This document shows positions 1 through 8,544 of a DNA stretch of 64,000 nucleotides, piece by piece. The stretch's first letter is position 1. Each line of letters begins with the position of its first letter. The notes beneath the pieces were generated by a model. It was not told the origin of the DNA. It saw only the letters and a list, made by a program, of their open reading frames with translations, and ran no database searches. Location of the stretch: contig NZ_JAPWKB010000005.1 of assembly GCF_028283785.1 (NCBI RefSeq), positions 372,001 to 436,000 on the forward strand. Direction: 5' to 3'. This stretch comes from Paraburkholderia sp. (GTDB lineage: Bacteria; Pseudomonadota; Gammaproteobacteria; Burkholderiales; Burkholderiaceae). Both the position numbers and the translations under genes were made by a program.

Positions 1-1492
1 TCGTTCGGTGTACGACCATATTCTCGAGATGAGTCCGCAGTTCTTCGAGACCACCCAGTCCGGCGAAGTGCTGTCGCGACTCACGACCGACACCACGTTG
101 ATCCAGACCGTCGTCGGCACCAGTCTGTCGATGGGGCTGCGCAACGCGTTCCTGCTGATCGGCGGCGTCGCGATGCTGGCGGTGACGAGTCCGGTGCTGT
201 CGGCTTACATCATCGCAACGCTGGTGATCGTCATCGCGCCGATCGTGATTTTCGGACGACGCGTGCGGCGTCTATCGCGCGCGAGCCAGGACAAGGTGGC
301 GAATGCGAGCGGACTGGCGGGCGAAATCCTGAATGCGATGCCGACCGTGCAGTCGTACACGCAGGAGCCGTTCGAGTCGCGGCGCTTTGCGGGCGCGGTC
401 GAACTGGCATTCGATACGGCGCTCACGCGAATCCGCGCACGCGCATGGTTGACCGCCGTGGTAATCGTGCTGGTATTCAGCGCGATCGTGTTCGTGTTGT
501 GGCTCGGCGCGCAAGCCGTGCTCGACGGCCGCATGACGGCGGGTCAGCTGTCCCAGTTCATTCTGTATGCGGTGTTCACGGCCGGCGCAGTGGGCGCGGT
601 TGCCGAAGTGTGGGGCGATCTTCAGCGCGCGGCGGGCGCCACCGAGCGTCTGCTGCAATTGCTCGCCGCGCGTTCGCCGGTGATCGAGGCCGCGAGCGCC
701 GTCGCGCTGCCCACGCATGGCGAAGGCATCCGTTTCGACGACGTGAGCTTTTCGTATCCGTCGCGGCCGGGCACGGCCGCGTTGTCGGGTTTGTCGCTGG
801 AGATTCGTGCGGGTGAGCACGTGGCGCTGGTCGGGCCGTCGGGCGCGGGCAAGACCACGCTGTTCCAGTTGCTGCTGCGCTTTTACGATCCGCAGTCAGG
901 CCGTATTCTGATCAACGGTGTGCCGACACAGCAGGTGTCGCTGGCCGGATTGCGCAGCGAGATCGGTGTGGTGTTGCAGGAATCGGTGATTTTCTCGGGC
1001 AGCGTGCTCGACAATATCCGCTATGGCGCACCCGACGCGACCCTCGCGCAGGTTCGCAAGGCGGCTGAAATGGCCGCTGCGGCCGGCTTTATCGACGCGC
1101 TGCCGCAAGGTTTCGACACCTTTCTCGGCGAACGCGGCGTGAGGTTGTCCGGCGGACAGCGCCAACGCATCGCGATTGCCCGCGCGATCCTGAAAGACCC
1201 GCCGATCCTGCTACTCGACGAAGCCACCAGTGCGCTCGACGCCGCCAGCGAACGGCTCGTGCAAACCGCCCTCGACAACGCCGCGCAAAACCGCACGACG
1301 CTGGTGATCGCGCACCGGCTCGCGACTGTCCAGCAAGCCGACCGCATCGTCGTGCTGGAGCATGGCCGGATCGTCGCGCAAGGCCGTCACGCCGATCTGT
1401 TGCTGAGTTCGCCGCTCTACGCCGAACTCGCCGCACTGCAATTCGGCGACCCGTCGGTTCGCAATCCGCAACCGGATCCGCGTACAGCCTGA
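1..1492 (+). CDS. ABC exporter, fused permease-ATPase (MsbA-like), 5'-truncated
   Basis: This is the C-terminal part of a type I ABC exporter half-transporter in the inner membrane. The reading frame is open through the first base, so the true start and the first membrane helices lie outside the window. The visible part carries the remaining hydrophobic helices (about 200 residues) and then a full nucleotide-binding domain. That domain has Walker A GPSGAGKTT (about residue 275 of the visible frame), signature LSGGQRQRIA, Walker B ILLLDEATSALD and the H-loop IAHRLAT. The MSPQFFE..QSGEVLSRLTTDT stretch is typical of lipid/drug exporters of the MsbA/LmrA type. The substrate cannot be read from the sequence. 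Confidence 0.9.
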   Translation, partial: RSVYDHILEMSPQFFETTQSGEVLSRLTTDTTLIQTVVGTSLSMGLRNAFLLIGGVAMLAVTSPVLSAYIIATLVIVIAPIVIFGRRVRRLSRASQDKVANASGLAGEILNAMPTVQSYTQEPFESRRFAGAVELAFDTALTRIRARAWLTAVVIVLVFSAIVFVLWLGAQAVLDGRMTAGQLSQFILYAVFTAGAVGAVAEVWGDLQRAAGATERLLQLLAARSPVIEAASAVALPTHGEGIRFDDVSFSYPSRPGTAALSGLSLEIRAGEHVALVGPSGAGKTTLFQLLLRFYDPQSGRILINGVPTQQVSLAGLRSEIGVVLQESVIFSGSVLDNIRYGAPDATLAQVRKAAEMAAAAGFIDALPQGFDTFLGERGVRLSGGQRQRIAIARAILKDPPILLLDEATSALDAASERLVQTALDNAAQNRTTLVIAHRLATVQQADRIVVLEHGRIVAQGRHADLLLSSPLYAELAALQFGDPSVRNPQPDPRTA

Positions 1493-1536
1493 GCGGGCGC
1501 GAGGCGGATGAAATGCCCGTGGAGAAAGCGGAAGGC

Positions 1537-1851
1537 TTACGCCTCTTTCAGCCAGGGCATTTCCACCGGCGACACCACCAGATGCCGCAGTTCGCGCTTC
1601 AGTTCGAAGATAAAGCCGACGAGGATCATCGAATCCGCATAGGGAATCGGAAACACCTGCGGATTTTCCGAGCCGCGCAGCGGATGCGCCGGCGTATCCG
1701 CCGTGGTCGCCGCGTTCTCGCGGACGCTTTCCAGTTCGTCGGCCATCGCCTGGCCGCTGATTTTCAGAACGCGGCTACGCAAGTCGGTATAGGGTTCGAT
1801 GCGTGCCGCGTCTTCGTTGTACTCGGGCACTTCGTAGATGAACCAGGACAT
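1537..1851 (-). CDS. Conserved hypothetical protein, 104 aa
   Basis: This is a small soluble protein of unrecognised family that begins MSWFIYEVPEYNEDAARIEP. It has no signal peptide, membrane helix or cysteine. It converges on the ABC exporter, with only about 45 bases between the two stops. Codon use matches the neighbouring genes and the opposite frames are the usual Arg-rich shadows, so I take it as real. No function can be assigned. Confidence 0.65.
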   Translation of the reverse strand: MSWFIYEVPEYNEDAARIEPYTDLRSRVLKISGQAMADELESVRENAATTADTPAHPLRGSENPQVFPIPYADSMILVGFIFELKRELRHLVVSPVEMPWLKEA

Positions 1852-2154
1852 GTGCGTCTCCAGAGAAAAGGGCCGCCATTCTAGCAGCGGGCGTCACTGC
1901 GATTGACGACGACCGTCGAATGCACGTCGTTTCGCAGCCGGCTGCGAAGAGTCTAGCAGCGTCGGTCGGGCGCATGCGCGGCGATCGCGAGAAATACGCT
2001 GGCCGTGCCGGTGCCGGTTTGCGGCGCTGGCGCTCTCCGCCAGCCCACCGCGCCGTCGTGACGGGCCCCTCGCACGCAGCGCGTAAAATCGGCTCCGGTT
2101 CCCCCGCCGCCGCCCGCTCACGCCCCGGCAGACACTCCACACGCACTACGCGAG
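1852..2154. other. Intergenic region between the 104-aa gene and rarA
   Basis: These are about 300 bases between divergent genes. A TAAAAT hexamer at 2084-2089 is a plausible -10 for rarA, but I see no good -35 at the right distance. No RNA gene or convincing small coding frame is visible. Confidence 0.4.
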
Positions 2155-3468
2155 ATGACCGACCTCTTTACTACCCGCCCCCGCGCGCCGCTCGCCGAAC
2201 AGCTTCGACCCCAGTCGCTCGACGACGTGGTCGGGCAGTCGCATCTGCTCGGCGCGGGCAAACCGTTGCGCCTCGCGCTCGATTCGAAAAAGCTGCATTC
2301 GCTGATTTTGTGGGGACCGCCGGGCGTCGGCAAAACCACGATCGCGCGTCTCGCCGCGCAAGCCTTCGACTACGACTTCATCGCCGAATCGGCGGTTGCC
2401 GCGGGCGTGAAGGAGTTGCGGGAAGCCGCGGCGCACGCGCGGCAGACGCTCGATCATCACGGCCGTTCGACCGTGCTGTTTCTCGACGAGATTCATCGGC
2501 TGAACAAGAGTCAGCAGGACGCGTTGTTGCCGCATGTCGAAGTCGGTCTGCTGACCCTGATCGGCGCGACGACGGAAAACCCCAGCTTCGAGGTCAACAG
2601 CGCGTTGCTGTCGCGCGCGCAGGTGTATGTGCTGAAACCGTTGTCGGACGACGAGTTGCGCGCGCTGTTCGCACGCGCACAACCGGTGCTGGGCGCGTCG
2701 ACATTCGAGCCGGACGCGCTCGACGCCGTCGTCGGTTTCGCCGACGGCGACGGCCGCAAGTTTCTGAATCTCGTCGAGCAGCTTGCGAACGCCGCGAGCT
2801 CGGCCGGCATCACGCGGATCGACAGCGGCTTCGTCGCCGGCGCATCCGCTGCCACCACGCGACGCTTCGACAAGGGCGGCGAAGCGTTCTACGACCAGAT
2901 TTCCGCGTTGATCAAATCGGCGCGCGGCTCGGACCCGGACGCGGCGCTGTACTGGATGGCGCGCATGATCGACGGCGGCGTCGATGTTCGCTATCTGGCG
3001 CGGCGGATCGTGATTCTGGCCAGCGAGGAAGTCGGCAACGCCGACCCGCGTGCGCTGCAGGTTGCACTAAACGCCGCCGAAGCCTACGAACGGCTGGGCT
3101 CGCCGGAAGGCGAACTCGCGCTCGCGCAAGCACTGGTGTATGTCGCGGTCGCACCGAAGTCGAATGCGGTCAGCATGGCGTGGCACGAGGCGCTGTCGTT
3201 CGTGCGCAATGACCGCACGCGCGCGGTTCCGCTGCATCTGCGCAATGCGCCCACGCAACTGATGAAAGACCTGGGCTACAAGAAGGATTACCGCTACGCG
3301 CACGACGAACCGGACGCCTTCGCCGCAGGCGAAAATTACTTTCCGGACGACGTTCCGGAACAGCGCTGGTATCGACCGGTGCCGCGTGGGCTCGAACACA
3401 AGATCGGCGAGAAACTCGATCATCTGCGTGCGCTCAACGACCAGGTGCGCAAAGTGGAAAAAGATTAG
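2155..3468 (+). CDS. rarA: Replication-associated recombination protein A
   Basis: This is an AAA+ ATPase of the RarA/MgsA/WRNIP1 family, which acts at stalled replication forks with SSB and RecQ/RecA. At 437 aa it is full length for the family. It opens [19 protein letters not shown], has Walker [10 protein letters not shown] (about residues 54-62) and Walker [12 protein letters not shown], and keeps the conserved [12 protein letters not shown] sensor-1 segment. The C-terminal tetramerisation part includes the [17 protein letters not shown] motif. The start is the first ATG in frame; no strong ribosome binding site is visible. A GC hairpin follows the stop (3474-3494). Confidence 0.95.
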   Translation: MTDLFTTRPRAPLAEQLRPQSLDDVVGQSHLLGAGKPLRLALDSKKLHSLILWGPPGVGKTTIARLAAQAFDYDFIAESAVAAGVKELREAAAHARQTLDHHGRSTVLFLDEIHRLNKSQQDALLPHVEVGLLTLIGATTENPSFEVNSALLSRAQVYVLKPLSDDELRALFARAQPVLGASTFEPDALDAVVGFADGDGRKFLNLVEQLANAASSAGITRIDSGFVAGASAATTRRFDKGGEAFYDQISALIKSARGSDPDAALYWMARMIDGGVDVRYLARRIVILASEEVGNADPRALQVALNAAEAYERLGSPEGELALAQALVYVAVAPKSNAVSMAWHEALSFVRNDRTRAVPLHLRNAPTQLMKDLGYKKDYRYAHDEPDAFAAGENYFPDDVPEQRWYRPVPRGLEHKIGEKLDHLRALNDQVRKVEKD

Positions 3469-3473
3469 CGCAC

Positions 3474-3494
3474 GGGCGTTCGCAGCGAACGCCC
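3474..3494 (+). terminator. GC-rich hairpin after rarA
   Basis: GGGCGTTCG and CGAACGCCC form a 9-bp perfect stem with a 3-base loop, starting 6 bases after the rarA stop. No U-tract follows, so it may be an mRNA 3' stabiliser or a weak terminator. Confidence 0.4.
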
Positions 3495-3502
3495 ACATTC
3501 AA

Positions 3503-3530
3503 TTACGAACGCCTTTCTATTGTGTTAATC
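3503..3530 (+). promoter_or_regulatory. Candidate promoter for the mntP leader
   Basis: TTACGA (3503-3508), a 16-base spacer and TTAATC (3525-3530) would start transcription close to 3537, just before the first conserved block of the riboswitch. The hexamers are only moderate matches. Confidence 0.35.
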
Positions 3531-3536
3531 TCCCCG

Positions 3537-3690
3537 CTGTCTTTGGGGAGTAGCCGGCTTCTTTCACAGAAGCGCCTGCATCAACATTCTCGGTCTGTCG
3601 GACCGTGGTGCAGGTAGCCCTTTGGTTGGCAAGACCATCGACACACCGTGCGACCGGTCGGGCGTGGGGTGTGTCGCGGTTTTCCGCCCG
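3537..3690 (+). promoter_or_regulatory. yybP-ykoY (manganese) riboswitch upstream of mntP
   Basis: The leader contains the hallmark blocks of this class. GGGGAGTAGC lies at 3545-3554, a CATCAACATTCTCGG block starts at about 3579, and GGCAAGACC lies at 3628-3636, separated by short helices. It is followed by an inverted repeat (GACACACC 3640-3647 with GGTGTGTC 3668-3675) flanking the palindrome CGACCGGTCG. That is a plausible switching or terminator hairpin before the mntP start. In proteobacteria this class senses Mn2+ and turns on Mn2+ exporters, which fits the gene downstream. Confidence 0.88.
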
Positions 3691-3705
3691 ACCACGAGCG
3701 TCCCC

Positions 3706-4275
3706 ATGAATATCCTCACTACCGCTTTCCTCGCTTTCGCGATGTCCACGGATGCCTTTGCAGCCGCAATCGGCAAAGGCGCTACGTTGAATCGTCCGCA
3801 CTGGCGCGAGGCCGTCAGAACCGGACTCATCTTCGGTGTCATCGAGGCGATCACGCCGCTCATCGGCTGGTTTCTCGGCAAGGCCGCCGCGCAATACGTC
3901 ACCGCGTGGGACCACTGGATCGCGTTCGGCCTGCTGTCCGTACTCGGCGGCCGGATGCTGATCAACAGCCTCACCGCATCGAAGGCCGAAGAAAAACCGC
4001 AGACAAGTCATTCGTTCTGGGTGCTGGCGCTCACCGGTTTCGCGACGAGCATCGATGCGATGGCGGTCGGTGCGGGTCTCGCTTTCGTCGATGTGGATAT
4101 TTTTTCGACCGCCGCCGCAATCGGCATGGCCACGATGATCATGGTCACACTCGGCGTGATGCTCGGCCGCGTGATCGGTCACGTGGCGGGCAAGCGCGCG
4201 GAGTTCGTCGGTGGGCTCGTGCTGATCGGCATCGGATGCACGATCCTCGCCGAACATCTTCAACTCTTCCGATAA
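3706..4275 (+). CDS. mntP: Manganese efflux pump MntP
   Basis: This is a six-helix inner-membrane protein of the MntP (DUF204) family, 189 aa, that exports Mn2+. The family repeat is seen twice: [18 protein letters not shown] near the N-terminus and [17 protein letters not shown] in the middle, each carrying the intramembrane Asp. I chose the ATG at MNILTTAFL, because the longer open frame upstream lies inside the riboswitch. Control by the manganese riboswitch is expected. Confidence 0.95.
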   Translation: MNILTTAFLAFAMSTDAFAAAIGKGATLNRPHWREAVRTGLIFGVIEAITPLIGWFLGKAAAQYVTAWDHWIAFGLLSVLGGRMLINSLTASKAEEKPQTSHSFWVLALTGFATSIDAMAVGAGLAFVDVDIFSTAAAIGMATMIMVTLGVMLGRVIGHVAGKRAEFVGGLVLIGIGCTILAEHLQLFR

Positions 4276-4296
4276 TCCGCGCACCCGGCGACGCGT

Positions 4297-5157
4297 CTAC
4301 TCCGGCGCCACGTTGAATTTTCCCGCATGGAAATCGACGACCGCCTGATTCAGTTCCACTTGCGTGTTCATCACGAACGGACCGCGCGCGGCGATCGGTT
4401 CGTGAATCGGATCGGCATGACCGAACAGAACGACCGACGCTTCGTCGGCGTTCAGTTCGAGCGTATCGCCGTCGTCGTGAAGCTCCGCGAGTTGCCACTG
4501 CGCGACTTGCGCGCCACCGATCGAAATCCCGCCACGCACCACATACAGAAACACCACGCGTCCGTTCAAGCCGTCGAACTGCACGCGGTCGCCCGCAGGA
4601 ATCCGCACGACCGACATCAACGCGTTCGTCAACGATTCGACCGGGCCACCCACCCCTTGCCACTCGCCGGCAATCAGTTGAACTTGCGCGCCCGAACCGG
4701 CCGCATCGACGACTGGCAATTCAGGCGCCTGAAGTCCGATATAACGCGGCTTCGTCATCTTCAGCTTTGCAGGCAGGTTCAGCCACAGTTGCAGAATTTC
4801 GAGCGCGCCGCCGCGCTCCATAAACGACTTCGGCGACAGCTCCGCATGAATCAGGCCGCTGCCGGCCGTCATCCACTGCATGCCGCCCGCATCGATCACG
4901 CTCTCATGGCCGCCGGTATCCGAATGCGCGAGACTGCCTTCGAGCACGAAGGTCACGGTCTCGAATCCGCGATGCGGATGCGGGCCGAACGGCAAGCCGT
5001 GGTTGCGCGGCGGATACACCTGCGGACCATGATGGTTGAGGAACAGAAACGGATTCAGGTCGGGCAACGCCGGACCGGGCAGCGGTCGCCGGGTGACGAG
5101 GTCCGCGATGTCGTCGCGATAGGCGCGATGAACGGTCTTGAGCGTGCGGTGTGTCAT
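4297..5157 (-). CDS. Pirin family protein (possible quercetin dioxygenase)
   Basis: This is a two-cupin soluble protein of 286 aa. The pirin metal-site segment FGPHPHRGFETVTFVLEGSLAHSD is present with His, His and the Glu. GGMQWMTAGSGLIHAE follows and supplies the last His. The pirin C-terminal domain ends in HADPIHEPIAARGPFVMNT. I chose the ATG at MTHRTLKTVHRAYRDD, since the family starts here. Bacterial pirins are either quercetinases or regulators of redox/pyruvate enzymes, and the sequence does not decide between these. Confidence 0.88.
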   Translation of the reverse strand: MTHRTLKTVHRAYRDDIADLVTRRPLPGPALPDLNPFLFLNHHGPQVYPPRNHGLPFGPHPHRGFETVTFVLEGSLAHSDTGGHESVIDAGGMQWMTAGSGLIHAELSPKSFMERGGALEILQLWLNLPAKLKMTKPRYIGLQAPELPVVDAAGSGAQVQLIAGEWQGVGGPVESLTNALMSVVRIPAGDRVQFDGLNGRVVFLYVVRGGISIGGAQVAQWQLAELHDDGDTLELNADEASVVLFGHADPIHEPIAARGPFVMNTQVELNQAVVDFHAGKFNVAPE

Positions 5158-5301
5158 AGAGGTATGGGGAAACGTTGAGGTGGCGCCGGTGCAATGCCGC
5201 ACATTCTGACAAAGAAGCACGATTGTCGCATCGGATCGCGCAGGATCGTTTCCGCTTTCAGATCGCCGGAATGGCGTGTCAACCGGCCACGGCGCGCCCC
5301 G

Positions 5302-6897
5302 TTACGCCGCGCCCAGCGCGATCGACCAAGGCGACAGTGCATCGCTGACGCCTCGGGCGAGCGGCTCGCGCGCGTCGATGATAGCCGGGCGCGCGAAGTT
5401 GATCGGCAGCACATCGTGATCGACGATTTCCGTTGCGCCGACCGCTCGCAGCGCGTCGATTACGGCGGCGTCCAACCGACGGTCGGCGCTCACCAGATCC
5501 GGACCCGACACGTCGATTCGCGGCCAGTGCGCGGCATCCTCGACGTCCATTCCGAAGTCGTGCACGAACATCAGCAGTTGCGCGACCGCCGCCATGATGC
5601 GGCGGCCGCCCGCGCCGCCCGCCACGATCACCGGCCGTCCGTTGCGCACGACGATCGCCGGGCACATGTTGGTCAGCGGACGTTTGCCGCCGCCGATCGA
5701 GTTCGCCTGCCCCGGTCGCGGATCGAACCACAGCACGCCGTTGTTCATCACGAAGCCGGTGCCGGGCAAGGTCGCCCGGCTGCCCATCGACGATAACAAC
5801 GTGGTCGTCATCGACACCATCGATCCATCGCGGTCGCAGACGTTGATATGCGACGTGCATCCCTGCTCCTTCGGTTCGGCGTCGCCCGCGGTGTCGAGGC
5901 GCTGACGGTAGGCGGCCGTCATCGCGCGGGCAATCCCGGCATACCAGCCGGCCGACGGTTCGCCGCTGCCGCCCGGCGGCGGAACAGTGTCGTCCAGCCG
6001 CGAAAACACGTCGGCGAGCGTCGGGCCGGCGTTCAATCCCGACGACACCTGAATCCGGCTGCCGCGCCATTCGACCGACAGGCAATCCGCGAACTCGGGG
6101 CGATACCGTTTCATCTCGTCGGCGCCGATCACGCCGCCCATCTCGCGGATATCGCGCACCACGCTGTCGGCGATCTCGCCGTGATAGAAGTCGCGCCAGC
6201 CGGCCGTCGCCAGTTGCTCCAGCGTCTGCGCGAGCCGGCCGGTCGGCAGGAATCCCGGCACGCCCTGATACGGCGGAACCGGCGGCAGGCCGTCGCGCAG
6301 GAAAACCCGGCTGCTGGTGTCGTACCGGCGAAGCACCGGCGCGGCCTGCGCAAGCATCAGCGTCGTGAACCAGTCGAGCGCGAGCCCACGGCGCGCCAGC
6401 GCAATCGCGGGCGCCATCACCTCGCGCAACGGCATCGTGCCCCATCGTTCGAGCATCGAACCGTAACCGGCCACGGCCGTCGGCAGACAGAACGAGAGCG
6501 GCCCGTGCGCATTCGCGTCGCCTTCGACCTGAGGCCACGGAAACAGATCGCTGCCCGGCCGCCCCGTCAGCGGAAAAAACGCCGGCGACATCGCCGACGG
6601 CGCGACCGGCCCGAAATGCACCGAATGCGCGCGCGCGTCACCCCGCTCGCCACGGTTGTGGACCAGCGCAAAGCCGATGCCGCCGAGGCCCGAATTCCAC
6701 GGCTCGACCGCCGCCAGCGCGAAGGCCGTCGCGACCGCCGCATCGACCGCATTGCCGCCCGCTTCGAGAATCGCGACGCCCGCCGCCGACGCGTCGTGCG
6801 CCTGCGACGTGACGATACCCGCAGACGATTCCACGGCGGGTTTTCTGACCGTCCAGTGATGAACGGGATACGCAGCTGGAACGAACGTGTGGGTCAT
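5302..6897 (-). CDS. Gamma-glutamyltransferase-like Ntn hydrolase (1)
   Basis: This 531-aa protein belongs to the gamma-glutamyltransferase family, autoprocessed into two subunits at a catalytic Thr. The large-subunit hallmark EAGGNAVDAAVATAFALAAVEP is near the N-terminus. The predicted nucleophile is the Thr of CTSHINVCDRDGSM, followed by SMGSRATLPGTGFVMNNG and the oxyanion region. There is no signal peptide, unlike periplasmic GGTs, so a cytoplasmic acyl-hydrolase role is likely. An upstream GTG at 6936 is an alternative start; neither has a good ribosome binding site. It is divergent from the DUF3100/ggt/aminotransferase unit across a shared operator region. Confidence 0.85.
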   Translation of the reverse strand: MTHTFVPAAYPVHHWTVRKPAVESSAGIVTSQAHDASAAGVAILEAGGNAVDAAVATAFALAAVEPWNSGLGGIGFALVHNRGERGDARAHSVHFGPVAPSAMSPAFFPLTGRPGSDLFPWPQVEGDANAHGPLSFCLPTAVAGYGSMLERWGTMPLREVMAPAIALARRGLALDWFTTLMLAQAAPVLRRYDTSSRVFLRDGLPPVPPYQGVPGFLPTGRLAQTLEQLATAGWRDFYHGEIADSVVRDIREMGGVIGADEMKRYRPEFADCLSVEWRGSRIQVSSGLNAGPTLADVFSRLDDTVPPPGGSGEPSAGWYAGIARAMTAAYRQRLDTAGDAEPKEQGCTSHINVCDRDGSMVSMTTTLLSSMGSRATLPGTGFVMNNGVLWFDPRPGQANSIGGGKRPLTNMCPAIVVRNGRPVIVAGGAGGRRIMAAVAQLLMFVHDFGMDVEDAAHWPRIDVSGPDLVSADRRLDAAVIDALRAVGATEIVDHDVLPINFARPAIIDAREPLARGVSDALSPWSIALGAA

Positions 6898-7033
6898 GTG
6901 AGGCGTCGAGGTCAGCGCAGCATGGATGAAGTTCACCGGTTACCGACAAGCATGCCGCAGACAAAGAAAGCCAACATCGAAAGCTTCGACGACATCGTTC
7001 TGAAAATTAGCAGGGTCTGGCGGGACGGCGTGC

Positions 7034-7050
7034 GTTCTAAAAAATCGAAC
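7034..7050. promoter_or_regulatory. 17-bp palindrome, copy 1 (ggt1 / DUF3100-1 divergent region)
   Basis: GTTCTAAAAAATCGAAC is a near-perfect dyad with 5-bp arms and a 7-bp A/T core. Its reverse complement matches the palindromes at 16827-16843 and 17785-17801. It contains the T-N11-A pattern of LysR operators and is probably bound by the LysR protein encoded at 16852. Confidence 0.6.
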
Positions 7051-7079
7051 AACATTCAAATTGAAACGGTGCCCTTACT

Positions 7080-7092
7080 GTTTTTGGCGGTT
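7080..7092 (+). promoter_or_regulatory. GTTTTTGGCG box, copy 1
   Basis: The 10-mer GTTTTTGGCG followed by GTT recurs in front of the CysE-like gene (17831-17843). In both places TTGGCG starts exactly 50 bp after the start of the 17-bp palindrome. Its role is unknown; it could be a second regulator contact or part of the promoter. Confidence 0.4.
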
Positions 7093-7180
7093 TGAAACTC
7101 GTCTCAACCTCTGTATGGCGTCGCGAACCGTTACATGGGTCATCCATCAACCTGCAGTCCAACTCGAGCGAGCTGAGACC

Positions 7181-8536
7181 ATGAACACCAGGGCAATTGA
7201 TTTGACACCCATCCGGACGGATATCGGCGGCTACGTGAAGCTGTACGCACTCGCGCTCGCCATCGTCGTGATCGCCAGTTTTATCGGACCGTTTTCGTTC
7301 AAGGTCGGCCCCGGACAGGTCGTGTTGCTGCCGATGGTCTGGGCCATCCTGATGGGCGCGGCGCTGGGTCTCGCCAGCAAACGCCTGCCGTCCGCGCTGA
7401 AGCTCGACACGGCGTTGCAGTTCAAGTCGTCGGCGATCCTGCAAGCCGGTCTGCTGCTGTTCACGGCCAAACTGGGGCTGATGGTCGGTAACTCGCTGCC
7501 GGAAATCGGCCGTGCGGGCTGGTCGCTGGCGTTCCAGGAACTGGGGCATTTCGTCGGCACGATCCTGCTCGGGATGCCGCTCGCGCTGCTGCTGGGCATC
7601 AAGCGCGAGGCGATCGGCGCGACGTTTTCGGTGGGTCGCGAACCGAGTCTCGCCATCATCGGCGAGCGCTACGGGATGGACTCGCCCGAAGGACGCGGCG
7701 TGCTCGCCGAATATCTGACCGGCACGATTTTCGGTGCGGTGTTTATCGCGATTTTCGCGGGCTTCGTCACGAGCCTGCATATCTTCGACCCGATCGCGCT
7801 CGCGATGGGCTCGGGCGTCGGCTCCGGCAGCATCATGGCGGCTGCAGCGGGCGCCGTCGCCGCCCAGCAGACGCCGGAAGTGGCGAAGTCGGTGGCGACC
7901 TTCGCGGCCGCCAGCAACCTGATTACGTCGACGGTGGGCACGTATTTCACGCTGTTTATTTCGCTGCCGCTCGCGGTGTGGGGCTATCGTGTTCTCGAAC
8001 CGGTTCTGGGCCGCCGCTTCGCCGCCGCACGCGAAGCCGCTGTCAACGAATCGGCTGCGATGAACGCCGGCACGGCCCATGCGCCGGCCGAAACCGAAAC
8101 CGAGCTGTCGAGCGCCGCGCGCTGGTTCGCGTGGATCGCGGTGGCCGTGCTGTCGCTGGTCAGCAACCTGATTCTCTACAAGACCCCGATCGCCGACGCA
8201 CTGCCCGGCACGATCATCATGGTCGCGTGCGTGGTGGTGGGCCATTACATCACCCGTCTGATGAAGAGCGTCGTTCCCGCCGTCTGCATCATCTCGCTGG
8301 TCGCCATGTTCCTGACCTCGCCGTGGTGTCCGCTGGCACCGACGATCGTCGCGTTGAGCGGCAAGATCAACTTCCTCGCCGCCGTCCCGCCGATGCTGAC
8401 GTTCGCCGGTCTTTCCATTGCCAAGGACGTGCCGGCGTTCCGCCGTCTCGGCTGGCGCATCATCGTCGTGTCGCTGGTCGCGAATGCCGGCACCTTCCTC
8501 GGTGCGTCCGCCATTGCCCAACTGTTCCACCACTGA
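7181..8536 (+). CDS. DUF3100-like polytopic membrane protein (1)
   Basis: This 451-aa inner-membrane protein has about ten hydrophobic helices and resembles the DUF3100 family, which has no known function. Family-like stretches are KVGPGQVVLLPMVWA, FQELGHFVGTILLGMP, GIKREAIGATFSVGREPSLAII and GSGVGSGSIMAAAAG. It shares most of these with the protein at 12904-14247, so the two are paralogues. I chose the ATG at MNTRAIDLTPIR. The GGT-like gene follows after only 8 bases, and a transport role for the substrate of this locus is inferred. The exact family name is from memory of its features. Confidence 0.75.
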   Translation: MNTRAIDLTPIRTDIGGYVKLYALALAIVVIASFIGPFSFKVGPGQVVLLPMVWAILMGAALGLASKRLPSALKLDTALQFKSSAILQAGLLLFTAKLGLMVGNSLPEIGRAGWSLAFQELGHFVGTILLGMPLALLLGIKREAIGATFSVGREPSLAIIGERYGMDSPEGRGVLAEYLTGTIFGAVFIAIFAGFVTSLHIFDPIALAMGSGVGSGSIMAAAAGAVAAQQTPEVAKSVATFAAASNLITSTVGTYFTLFISLPLAVWGYRVLEPVLGRRFAAAREAAVNESAAMNAGTAHAPAETETELSSAARWFAWIAVAVLSLVSNLILYKTPIADALPGTIIMVACVVVGHYITRLMKSVVPAVCIISLVAMFLTSPWCPLAPTIVALSGKINFLAAVPPMLTFAGLSIAKDVPAFRRLGWRIIVVSLVANAGTFLGASAIAQLFHH

Positions 8537-8544
8537 TCGATAAC

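Noticed and set aside
7037..8533. A 498-codon open frame on the minus strand opposite the DUF3100-1 gene, and similar long antisense frames at 12910-14142, 14242-16722, 8569-10743 and 17658-19862
   Set aside because: These are Arg/His/Gln-rich translations with no domains, as expected opposite GC-rich genes whose third codon positions avoid A/T. The sense frames have clear family motifs.
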